Shown here: positions 1-9,800 of the stretch, piece after piece | Position numbering within the stretch: position 1 is the first letter of the stretch | Layout of the letters: every line of letters starts with the position of its first letter | Source of the DNA: JAPORK01 sp026710285 | GTDB lineage: Bacteria; Pseudomonadota; Gammaproteobacteria; Pseudomonadales; Endozoicomonadaceae | Reading direction: 5' to 3' | Assembly: GCA_965201045.1 (NCBI GenBank) | Contig: OZ241746.1 | Coordinates: 682,001 to 746,000, forward strand | DNA: 64,000 nt | Made by a program: the position numbers and the translations under genes | The notes under the pieces: model-generated | Seen by the model: the letters and a program-made list of their open reading frames with translations, nothing else | What the model was told of the DNA's origin: nothing | Databases searched by the model: none

Positions 1-51
1 AAAGTGATTTTAGTTGTTTTGCTGTTTTGTGTGTCTGGTTTTTTACTGTAA
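1..51 (+). CDS. 3' end of an unidentified gene with a hydrophobic C-terminus (partial)
   Basis: Frame 1 is open from the window edge to a TAA at 49-51 and encodes only a short hydrophobic tail (VILVVLLFCVSGFLL). This could be the last transmembrane helix of a membrane protein whose body lies to the left. Too little is present to identify it, and a chance open frame is possible. Confidence 0.25.
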   Translation, partial: KVILVVLLFCVSGFLL

Positions 52-186
52 TCTCAAAAGAAAGCTGTCATTATTTTTGCCTTGGGTTATTGGGAAGTTA
101 TTATTTGATTATCAAGTATTTACCGATTGATATTATTGTTAAATTACGAAATAATCAGTAATGTTTAATTGAAATGGCAAAACAGC

Positions 187-519
187 ATGAAAAAACTTTT
201 AATACTTTTATTTCTTGTGTCTGCGCCAGTTTTTGGATATGAACCATGGTATGGTGCTGATTCCGATGGTCAGAACTCTGTTCAGATTTCAGGTAATGAT
301 ATATTGGATATAACAAAAGGAAACATAATACATCCCTACTTCCCCGATCAATGCATAATAAAACAGATGACCGTAAAAAAGTTCACCCAACAAGATCCTT
401 CTGATAAACAGTCAGATATAGGTGTTATCTATCTTAAGAACAATGAGACAGGAAAAACCGAAAAATATATTCGGGGAGATACGCCTCGTTATGCCACGAC
501 TACTCTGGATGACAGATGA
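187..519 (+). CDS. Small predicted secreted protein, family not recognised
   Basis: This is a protein of about 110 residues. It starts with a classical signal peptide (MKKLLILLFLVSAPVFG) with probable cleavage before YEPW, so it is predicted to be exported. A TTG lies 18 bases upstream in frame, but the ATG at 187 places the KK-hydrophobic signal directly at the N-terminus and is preferred. The mature part is polar, has one cysteine and no motif I can name. It precedes an RHS gene on the same strand, but about 600 bases holding a mobile-element copy separate them, so co-transcription is unlikely. Its position beside an RHS gene parallels the small secreted proteins at 18955-19425 and 57026-57628, although I see no convincing sequence similarity to them. 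Confidence 0.55.
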   Translation: MKKLLILLFLVSAPVFGYEPWYGADSDGQNSVQISGNDILDITKGNIIHPYFPDQCIIKQMTVKKFTQQDPSDKQSDIGVIYLKNNETGKTEKYIRGDTPRYATTTLDDR

Positions 520-557
520 GATTACCCTGCACGCCGTAAAGCCTCGCCCTTCAGGAC

Positions 558-823
558 CTGTCTCTTAGTCACATTTTTCAGGCTCTGATTTTTATCCTGG
601 CAGGTTGCTTGCTACTGAATACCAGTCTTTTCGGCATAAACCAGTGGGCTGAGCCTGTCGAAGCCGGATTACTTTTTTCTCCAGGCTTCGACAAGCCCAG
701 CCAGCGGACATAGTTGTATTGAAATTATACGAAAGCTGATATTATCTGAGTTCACCTGTGCTGATTTGTTCATTCCCCCAGATAATATTAATTTTTATTG
801 AAATATTTGTGTATAAAAGACAG
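558..823. mobile_element. Diverged copy of a Tn5/IS4-like-ended non-autonomous element (MITE)
   Basis: The left end CTGTCTCTTAGTCAC is intact. The right end (GTGTATAAAAGACAG) is a degraded inverse of it. Inside is the family's internal palindrome built from GGCTGAGCCTGTCGAAGCC and its inverse, followed by about 110 bases not seen in the other copies. The flanks carry halves of an IS200/IS605-type end: a CCGTAAAGCC...CCCTTCAGG stretch to the left, and CTTTAGGGAGGGGAGAATG leading to TGTCAAA to the right. This suggests insertion into such an end. The candidate 9-bp duplication (CTTCAGGAC / CTTTAGGGA) is imperfect, so the insertion is old. No gene is visible in the rest of 520-1114. Confidence 0.6.
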
Positions 824-1114
824 CTTTAGGGAGGGGAGAATGTCAAATCTGACATGCAGTTGCCAATGGGTTTTAATGAATTGATGACTTGCATTCAGGA
901 TAAAAAAATTTGCATACCATCTGGTTTCTTTACTACTATCTTTTTGTTTCAGCATAATAAGTTATTGCCAGATATAAGCGATTTTTTCAATATAGATTGA
1001 TAATATCAAAACAATACTTTTTCCAAAACACAAATATCAGCCACATAACAATAATCTAACTTTTAGCATCATTTAAATAGTCATGCCTATCATTTAGCAA
1101 ACGTTGTAAATATT

Positions 1115-4100
1115 ATGTCAAAAAAACAAATAGCATTTGTTATGCGTTTAAAGTATTTCAATCATAAAGTTGTATTCTTATTTATTTCTCTACTTTTTTC
1201 AATAACTCTGTTGGTTATTGAAAAAACTGGTTTTGCACATACCCGGTCAAATCGACTCACAGTTAAATCTGCTTTTTCACATTTGCTGTTACAGAAAAAA
1301 AAACCACAACAACATCTCTCTGTTTCTTCTGCTAATGATAACGATGTATGGTCAAATGCTTTTAATTTTCAAAAATCATGGGGAACAGTTGTAGATCCGC
1401 GGACAGGTGTGCTGATGATCCATTTTAAAGTAGGTAGTCTGTTGAGTAATACAGGTCACGGTCCGGATATCAATTTGCAAATCAACTATAACAGCAATGT
1501 TTTTTCTGACCCTGATGGAATAGGTGCAGGATGGAGTTGGAATCTAACACACTTTAATCTCATCACAAATCAACTGGCAACAGCCGGCGGACAAATTTTT
1601 TGGTTGCATCAAACCGGAAAAGATCACTGGCAACCCTTATATCATAAACTCTACGATATAAAAATCGATGGCGATAAAAGTACACATTTTACATTAACTT
1701 ATGCCAATGGTTTAAGAGAAGTATTGTCACACGAGGGCTATGAAACCCGGCTGGAGCAGCAAAATGGATGGGGTGTTAATTTTATTTATCATCAGGGTAC
1801 ACATTTATTACAATCAATCACCGATGATGAGGGTAATAAAATTACTGTTGACAGAAGTCAGAGCTATCTGGACATCATTAGCCATAAAATCAACGGTAAA
1901 CCAGCAATAATACGTATTGAAAATCATAATGGTAAGCCGGATAAACTGCGTTTCATTTTAACGCATGAGTCTTCAAATCCTGCTATTTATCTAAATTATA
2001 AAAATCATTTATTGACCCACATTATCTATCCTACCGGACTGGAAAAAACATTTGCATTTAACTGTACTGATGCGATGAAGTTTCCTTTACCACCGTCAAA
2101 CTATAATTACTCGTTATGTGTGGTCGCAGATGAAATAACCAATCCCGGCGCAGGAGAACCTTCTATGAAAATTCACCATCTTTATTCACATGCGAATAAG
2201 AATGATCATAATTATCTTGGTTTTAACTCGGGACTGACATCAGTTGAATCGAATCAAAAAGATCTGTTGTTTGAGGCGCCTGCCAGTTATTCATATCGGA
2301 CTATTACAGATAACGGACTGGTAAGAGACGTCCGTGTTTACAACAAATATCATCTGCAAATTGATGACAAGCTGATAAGTGACCGTACCGGACGGACAAT
2401 GTCAGAAACGCAGAGCTATTATTGTAATACCAAAATAGCTGATGGCTGCTCCCGAACCAGTTTTGCAGATCTTCCTTGTACTTATAGTCTGCCACTGAAA
2501 ATAGTCACGCGCACCTGGGGTACGTCTTCTGGTCCACCTGCTGTTACTACAATTACCAGAGCATATGATGATTTTGGAAGAGTGATCAAAAACAAGGATC
2601 CTCATGGTCGTACAACACTAATACATTATTGTCCTGTTAAAGGAGACAAGGCTTGTCCGGCTATGCCTGAAGAATGGCCGTTTAATCTGCTACAGGAATC
2701 AGTTACACACTATCCTGCTATTATTAACAAACAAAGACAACAGGGTAATACTGTTTATAACCTTTATCGAAAACAACCCAATTTACATGGTGCCGGATAT
2801 ATCCTGGTCCTGGATCATCAGATTCAGCAAGCAGGTCATAACCGTATAATTCTTGGTCGTTATTACTATACAGATCCAAAGAATAAACTGACTTACGGTT
2901 TACTTAAACAGACTATTTTAACAGATACAACCTTTTCTTCACCGCATGCTGTCACTCATAGCTACAGCTACACTCAAAACAGAAAAAATCACAGCAGAAC
3001 AACTAATGTCAGTATTGAAATAAGCCCCAATAAATGGCAGAACCTCTCTTCTGTTGTCACCAGCCTTTTTACTAATCAGAAGCTTGAAAGTACAGGTGCC
3101 GGCAATAGAAACAAAAAGCAATATTATTATGATTCATTTGACCGCACTATCCAAACTGATATAGATTCAGGTACTGCTTTTTCCATAACATTACGTTATC
3201 AATACATACTTTCTCCCGGGCATAACCAAGTCATCATAACAACGGCTAACGGATTACAACAAAAGATTGTTTTTGATAATGCCGGGCGTGAACTCATGCG
3301 TTTTAATGAAACAGTATTAGCTTCAGGAGCAGCTGCTCCCGGACATTGGCAACTTAAACAATCACTTCACTATGATGCCTATGGTCGTGTAACTGAAAAA
3401 AATATTTATAAAAAAGATGCCAGTAATCACATCTATAAATTAACAACAACAAAAGAATATGATGATATGGGGCGTATTCATCATATCCATTTGCCTGATG
3501 GAGAGACTACCTTTATATTATACGACAACTACCATAACTGTGTGGTTAGCTATCGACAAAGCGTCCAGGGAGAGTTGTCTCCTGCGTATATTGTGCAGGA
3601 AAACTTACTGGATAAACCTGTAAAGAAACGCATAATTCCTGCTTCTTCAAAACCCTTTCCCTCAGCAGAATCATTATGCCGGTTCCAAAAAATGGCACCA
3701 GATGCAGCAAAAACAGAAACCACAGCTTATGACGGTTGGGGGCGTCCTGTGATGACTGAAGATAATACGGGAAAGATTATACACAAACATTATAATGAAT
3801 TTGGACGTTTGGATGAGATTATAGACTCTGCTGGTAACCATATTCACCTTATCTACGATTTTACCGGACATGTGATCAGGCACTGGATATTACCTGCCAG
3901 TGGAGGACGCTATCTTTTATCATCATCAGGCTACAACAATGCAGGTCAATTGTTGTACAAAGCAGGTGAAGATGGTAAAAAAACTACTTATACTTATACA
4001 GAAACCGGACAGCCAGCAACAATCCTTACACCTGGAGGTCATCTGTTTTCATGGCAATATAATGAAGTGGGACTACCGGTTGCAAAATATCTTGATGGAA

Positions 4101-6565
4101 AAATATTATTACAAACTGATTATGATCATCTTACCACTAAACCGATACAAAAACGTGATATTACCGGTATAACAACATGGCAATACGGGATTGATGGTTT
4201 AACAGAAAAAGAGATTCACAGCGGGCAAAATAATTATCCAGATTATCAGTTTTACTGGCATTATAATAACAACAGAGAGATCATGAACAGCACGGATATT
4301 AATGGTGATACGACGTATATAAGATACGACAGACTAGGGCGCATTGCGACTATATCTTATCACCCTAAACAAGGCAGGAACGAAACACTGTACACTCCAA
4401 CTTATGGTGCATTTTCACGTATCAATACTATTCATTATGGCAGTGGCATGCAGCGAGTCATTCACTATGATAACTGGGGTCGCCAGCTTGAAGTAACTGA
4501 TACTTTGGCTAATCAGTTATTGTCCCGCTGGCAGTTTGGTTATAATGCAGATAATAATATTGTCAGGTTACATCAGCAAACAGAAAATCATCAGGAATCC
4601 ATTTTAACTTATCAATATGATCAGCTTGATAATTTAGTCAGTATGCACTGCAGAGGTTCTTTTGGTCTTCCATTGTGTCCACGGGATACTGCTTTTTTGG
4701 GTTCTGGTTTAAGCAGTGCACCGATTATTACTGATCAGCATTATACTTTTACACCGTTAAACCGGTTAGAACAAGTTAAAGAAGTATTACACAGTGCTGA
4801 CCAGCAACAAACGCTGGAAAAAGTGCTTACTTATCACTACAGCAATGCATTAACGCCGTTGCGTTTACAGCGAACAGATACGCAATGGAATCAGCAAATA
4901 CCCATTATTCAACACTTGCATTATGATAATAGTGGTAACATGACCACTGATGGTGAAGGTAATCAAATAGCTTATAATGCTTTTAATCATATTGTCCGTG
5001 TAATTAAACCAGACGGAGAGCAAAGCCACTATATTTATGATGGTGGCGGCAGAGAAGTGATGGAAAAAACACGTTCTGCCTGGCGTTATCTCTTTTATTA
5101 TGGCAATAAATTAATTAATGAAAAAGTAATTAATTCAGCCAATAAAAGTCATATCATCGGATATCACGAAGTAGCAACAACCATGGATGGCATACTGCAT
5201 GAATATACAGAAAAAAACTACAAAAATGACATTGTTGGTTTATTAACAAAAACAACCCAAAACAACAAAGATCTGTATCAGTTGATTCAACGGAATATTT
5301 ACAGCCCTTATGGTATGGTGTGGCACAGTAAGCCAACTCTTCCTACGCTGGCACTGAGAAATGTTTTTGGTTTTGATGGTGAACGAACTGAACCTGCTAC
5401 CGGATGGCAATTCCTCGGTGCAGGTCATCGCACATATAATCCACAGCAACGTCACTTTGTCAGTGAAGATCCAGCAGGTAACGGATACGCCTTTGCCAGC
5501 AATAATCCGATTATGAAAACAGACCCTTCAGGCAATCTGACAAAAACAGAAAAGCAAATCTTTCGGGGTTTAACATATATAGGAACACTGGGATTGAGTG
5601 CTATTCATGGTAAATGGGGGAGGATATCAGGATCTCTGCTCATGCTGGGGTTAAGTACACTTAGTGCCGCCTTTGCAGGCTTGGTTCAGATGTCGCTTAC
5701 AGGTGTTGCCATTTATGGTATAGGAACGATTACCCTTGGCATAGTTCCTGTAGTTTCTTCGATAATTCCTTCTAACAGCGGTTTGAATGTTGCAGCAGCT
5801 GTTATGGGTGTTTTTCAGTTAAGTATTACTATTATCTCCAGCACATTTATACTATTTAATGCTGCTAATTACCTGTTCTCTTCGGTACAATGTATACGTT
5901 CAGGAGCGAATATTGCCGATGAAGTAGTAAACGTTGGTAGTGAAATATCAAACGCTGCATCCATAGGGGAAAGTACTGCTGAAAGTATTACTGAAGAAAA
6001 TATTGAAATGCAAAACCTTTTCTCCCCGCCTAAGCCATTAACCCACTTAGGAACCTTTCTTTTACGCTTCACACCACGACTATTTACGACAGGTGAAGAA
6101 GATCTAATTCATGTTTATAGTCCTGAAGATTTTCACTTATTGCAAGAACATGGCTTTATTTATGGTAATAAGACCAATATAATATTCACTGCTGCTTTGC
6201 TTAAGCAAAAACCTTTAAGTGTAGCAAAACTAGAAACAGTTGTGCGTGCTAATGAGATCCTTGAAAGCAACAAATACAGACAGGCTTTTAGAAGTTTAAT
6301 GGATGGTTTAGATTTATCTGCAAATACTGTCATAAACAGCAACATGGATATAGACAATTTATTTCCTGAAGAAAAAACCATCGCTATTGTTTTAACCCGA
6401 AAAAAAACTGTTCTTTTAGAAAAGCGTAATGATTTGACGTTTAAATTGTCAATGTTTAGCAGCAATACTTCATCTGACATATACATGTCTCATGATGAAG
6501 CGAATAAATTGTTTTTTGGTGAAGGCACTCTGTTTTCAATCTATGAATATTATCATATTCAGTAA
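1115..6565 (+). CDS. RHS/YD-repeat giant secreted protein with unrecognised C-terminal tip (RHS copy 1)
   Basis: This is a protein of 1,816 aa. Residues about 18-42 form a hydrophobic export signal or signal anchor. The conserved start of the family follows: WSNAFNF at about 79, DPRTG at 94-98, then an LLSNTGHGPDI stretch. Residues about 100-1400 hold many YD repeats of the form YDxxGR, expected to build a hollow beta-cocoon shell. The RHS-associated core (YSPYGMVW, GWQFLGAGHRTYNP, SEDPAGNGYAF) ends in DPSGN at 1470-1474; the paired aspartates there match the self-cleavage region of RHS/TcC proteins. A Gly/Ala-rich hydrophobic module (about 1480-1600) is shared with the other three copies, while the last 200 residues are unique and unidentified. 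An ATG at 1142 is an alternative start. No immunity gene follows; the next gene is a convergent RHS gene. Confidence 0.9.
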   Translation: MSKKQIAFVMRLKYFNHKVVFLFISLLFSITLLVIEKTGFAHTRSNRLTVKSAFSHLLLQKKKPQQHLSVSSANDNDVWSNAFNFQKSWGTVVDPRTGVLMIHFKVGSLLSNTGHGPDINLQINYNSNVFSDPDGIGAGWSWNLTHFNLITNQLATAGGQIFWLHQTGKDHWQPLYHKLYDIKIDGDKSTHFTLTYANGLREVLSHEGYETRLEQQNGWGVNFIYHQGTHLLQSITDDEGNKITVDRSQSYLDIISHKINGKPAIIRIENHNGKPDKLRFILTHESSNPAIYLNYKNHLLTHIIYPTGLEKTFAFNCTDAMKFPLPPSNYNYSLCVVADEITNPGAGEPSMKIHHLYSHANKNDHNYLGFNSGLTSVESNQKDLLFEAPASYSYRTITDNGLVRDVRVYNKYHLQIDDKLISDRTGRTMSETQSYYCNTKIADGCSRTSFADLPCTYSLPLKIVTRTWGTSSGPPAVTTITRAYDDFGRVIKNKDPHGRTTLIHYCPVKGDKACPAMPEEWPFNLLQESVTHYPAIINKQRQQGNTVYNLYRKQPNLHGAGYILVLDHQIQQAGHNRIILGRYYYTDPKNKLTYGLLKQTILTDTTFSSPHAVTHSYSYTQNRKNHSRTTNVSIEISPNKWQNLSSVVTSLFTNQKLESTGAGNRNKKQYYYDSFDRTIQTDIDSGTAFSITLRYQYILSPGHNQVIITTANGLQQKIVFDNAGRELMRFNETVLASGAAAPGHWQLKQSLHYDAYGRVTEKNIYKKDASNHIYKLTTTKEYDDMGRIHHIHLPDGETTFILYDNYHNCVVSYRQSVQGELSPAYIVQENLLDKPVKKRIIPASSKPFPSAESLCRFQKMAPDAAKTETTAYDGWGRPVMTEDNTGKIIHKHYNEFGRLDEIIDSAGNHIHLIYDFTGHVIRHWILPASGGRYLLSSSGYNNAGQLLYKAGEDGKKTTYTYTETGQPATILTPGGHLFSWQYNEVGLPVAKYLDGKILLQTDYDHLTTKPIQKRDITGITTWQYGIDGLTEKEIHSGQNNYPDYQFYWHYNNNREIMNSTDINGDTTYIRYDRLGRIATISYHPKQGRNETLYTPTYGAFSRINTIHYGSGMQRVIHYDNWGRQLEVTDTLANQLLSRWQFGYNADNNIVRLHQQTENHQESILTYQYDQLDNLVSMHCRGSFGLPLCPRDTAFLGSGLSSAPIITDQHYTFTPLNRLEQVKEVLHSADQQQTLEKVLTYHYSNALTPLRLQRTDTQWNQQIPIIQHLHYDNSGNMTTDGEGNQIAYNAFNHIVRVIKPDGEQSHYIYDGGGREVMEKTRSAWRYLFYYGNKLINEKVINSANKSHIIGYHEVATTMDGILHEYTEKNYKNDIVGLLTKTTQNNKDLYQLIQRNIYSPYGMVWHSKPTLPTLALRNVFGFDGERTEPATGWQFLGAGHRTYNPQQRHFVSEDPAGNGYAFASNNPIMKTDPSGNLTKTEKQIFRGLTYIGTLGLSAIHGKWGRISGSLLMLGLSTLSAAFAGLVQMSLTGVAIYGIGTITLGIVPVVSSIIPSNSGLNVAAAVMGVFQLSITIISSTFILFNAANYLFSSVQCIRSGANIADEVVNVGSEISNAASIGESTAESITEENIEMQNLFSPPKPLTHLGTFLLRFTPRLFTTGEEDLIHVYSPEDFHLLQEHGFIYGNKTNIIFTAALLKQKPLSVAKLETVVRANEILESNKYRQAFRSLMDGLDLSANTVINSNMDIDNLFPEEKTIAIVLTRKKTVLLEKRNDLTFKLSMFSSNTSSDIYMSHDEANKLFFGEGTLFSIYEYYHIQ

Positions 6566-6877
6566 ATGCCAGCGACCATAACTCTGTGATCGAGAGAGAA
6601 TTTAGAAGCCTTGACAGTGAGTACTTTATCCTAAATATTTCTCCCGGAATGAATAATTGGAAAACAGAGCTGCGATTACAAGGGGAGATCCAAGGGTAAC
6701 CGTTATGCAAGATAGCAAATTTATATTATACTTCCCTGCTCCGGAGTACTATCAGCTAATTGACTCCCTGAACGTTGTCGAGTTGTCTTCACTTTTTAGA
6801 CTTGTCGAACTCTGCAGGAACCATCTTAACCAGGTTGGCAGGTTTCAGCGCACCACCAGATCAGGGTTAAATTGCGA
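6566..6877. other. Convergent intergenic region between two RHS genes
   Basis: These 312 bases separate the 3' ends of two facing RHS genes. A 74-codon open frame on the plus strand (6657-6881) lacks a convincing ribosome binding site and any recognisable motif. I see no strong terminator with a T-run and no immunity-like gene. Confidence 0.5.
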
Positions 6878-9800
6878 TTAATCCCGTGTTTTTTTTAAGT
6901 ACATATAACCATAAAAATGGGAGGGATACAGCATTGAATCGGGTATCATGTATTTAATGTCATTAGTTAAAATATTCTTAATGCCTATAGTTGCATCAGG
7001 ATAAAACATGTAGATATTCCATTGATGAAGACCATTAGTTAATAATGCACTCTTTTGAATTGTAGTTATATGATTATAGCCAATGATCACTGCATACCTA
7101 TTCACCGCTGAAATTACTCTACTGATTCTTGACATATTATAAGTTTTCATGTTGAAGTCACTGTAATTATACTTTACCGGATTCAATATAGTCATTAAAG
7201 AAGAAAAATAAGGATCTTTTATTGAGAAGTTTACAACCCTGTCTGCACATTGACTTCTGACAGACAAAAAATTTTCCAGTTCTTCAACCTTAAGATTTAT
7301 CTTTGTAATATGATATGCTACCAAGATAGTACCAGTATCACATGCAATATTTTCTGAAAATGGTGAAACACATAACAGATGCCATGTTAGTTCAAGACTA
7401 TCTGCACTGTCTAAGTTTAAATAACCGACACCCTTATAGGTATAATAACTGAATGATATTTTTAAGAAATCACTTAATGAGCAATCAGGCTCAGGCAGAG
7501 GAGGAAAAATATGTAATGATAATACAAGTGACACCATGTCAGAATGAATGCTTTTTTCATCCAGATCAGACAAAGAGCTATCTTGTGTCGTTGATTTTTC
7601 TGAAAGCATCCTCATAGGAATGCGCACTTTATTAGTACCTGCCTCAATAGATTCCTCTTCGGCAAAAAAAGGTGTAAGGCTAATTGCTACAGCTGCAACA
7701 GAGACAACCATTTCTGCTATACCGATAATTTTTCCTGCGATATTAAGCCCTTTATTAGCAGGCATTACTGCTGCCACAACGGGGATACTGCCGACAGCAG
7801 CAGTACCTGCCACAACGCCTGCCAGAGCAACACTACCTGCACCGGCGACAGCAGCTCCTAGGGAGGCAATAGTACATCCTGCCTGCATAACTGCTGTGGT
7901 AATACTGGCCCAGCGCTGATGTATTGCACCTAATCCGATTGTGCTAATATAGCCTGCCCATTTAAAAATTTCTCCCAGCCACTGCGGGCTGTTTCCGGAA
8001 GGATCTGTGTTCATAACAGGATTATTGCTGCCAAAAGCATAACCATCACCTGTTGGATCTTCACTAAGGAAATAGCGCCCGTTTGGATTATACGTCCGGT
8101 TACCATTACCTAAAAAATACCAACCCGTAACAGGGTCTATTCGTTCACCATTAAAGCCCTGTAAAGTTTGTTGATACAGAGGACGTGTACTCAATGCTTT
8201 ATGCCATTCCATGCCATAAGGACTATAAATATTACACTGCTGAAGTTGATACTGATCGTTGTCGTTTTTTCTGCAAATACCAGATACATCACCTTTATAG
8301 TTTTTTTCATAATATTCACTGACTATTCCATCTGTAGTTTTGGCTACACCAAGGTAACCAATAATGTGTGTATCCTGGCATAGATTGGTAATTTTTTCAT
8401 TAACAAGTATACTGTCGCGGTAAAAAAAATAACTGATATCATGCAAACTTTTTTCCATCACTTCCTGCCCATCACCATCATAACTATAATCACTTTGTTT
8501 TCCTGTTGATGAAATGACCCGGATAACTTTGTTTAGTGTATTATAAGTGATATGATTATTTTGTCCGTCCACTGTCATATTACCAACACTATCATAGATG
8601 AAGTTTTGTATAACAGGTTTATTTTTACTCCAGAGCGTGCTAATACTTTGGATACGTAACGGTACTTTATCGGTATATCTATAACGGGTTACTTTGCTGA
8701 TTGTCTGCTGTTGTACAGATTGTAACTTTTCCCGAATGGTAGCAAGTCGGTTAAGTGGTGTAAAAGTGTAATTCTGGTAGATAATGACTGGTGCCTGTGT
8801 TAGTTTTGAACCGGTAAACGATGTATCATGTGGGCATAAAGGTAAACCAGATGAACCCTGACATTGCATACTGATCAGATTATCCAGCACATCATAATGA
8901 TAATACCGGATACCATGTTGTTCTTTTTCTGCTTTTTGACCTAGCATAATGATATTATCACTAATATCGTAAATTATTTTCCATTGTGATATCAGTTGTT
9001 TCCTCAGGGTATCTGTTATCTCATCTTTATGTCCCCATGAGTCATAGTGGAATATACGATGCATACCACTACCATAATTAATCTGTTTTATGCGGGAGAA
9101 ATAATCATAAGCGAACAAAGACAATATTTCAGTATCATTATTTTGGTGTGGATGATAAGTAATACGAGCAACACGTCCCAGCCAGTCATATTGGATGTGT
9201 GTTTTGTTACCAGAAATATCTGTAGCACTCACAATGTGTCGATTTTTATCATACTCCCACTGTAGTTTATAATTAGAATAATTATTATTTCCAGAAAAAA
9301 TTAACTGTTGTGTTAGTCCGTCATCACTATAAAAATAAGTTTTGGTACCGGTGATATCTGTTTTTTTCTGCACTTCTAAAGTAATAGGATCATAATAAAT
9401 ATACCATCGCTGTTTATTATCTATTGACTGACTAACAGGAAGATTTAGTAAATTATACTGCCAGGAAAAAATATGCTGGTTCGGTGTGGTGATTGTAGCA
9501 ATCTGTCCATCGATTGTATAAGTGTAAATAGTTCGTTTTCCGTCTTCCCCTGCATGCCATATGAGTTGTCCTGCTCTGTTATAACTGGCAGATGATAACA
9601 AATAATGCCCGCCTGAAACAGGATATACCCACGATTGTACAGTTTGTCCGGTCAGATTATATATTGAATGCGTTCGGTTTCCGGCAGGATCAATAATATC
9701 AGTTAATCGTCCCATTGAATCATAATATTTCCTGACAATTCTACCCACAGGATCATGTGCTGCAATTTGTCGTCCAAATCCATCATAAGTGATCAGAGAG

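Noticed and set aside
6657..6881. 74-codon open frame between the convergent RHS genes, considered as an immunity protein
   Set aside because: No ribosome binding site, unremarkable composition, and it runs to the stop of the facing gene; insufficient support.
7548..7919. 123-codon open frame on the plus strand
   Set aside because: It is the antisense of the Gly/Ala-rich hydrophobic module of RHS copy 2; long open antisense frames are expected there.
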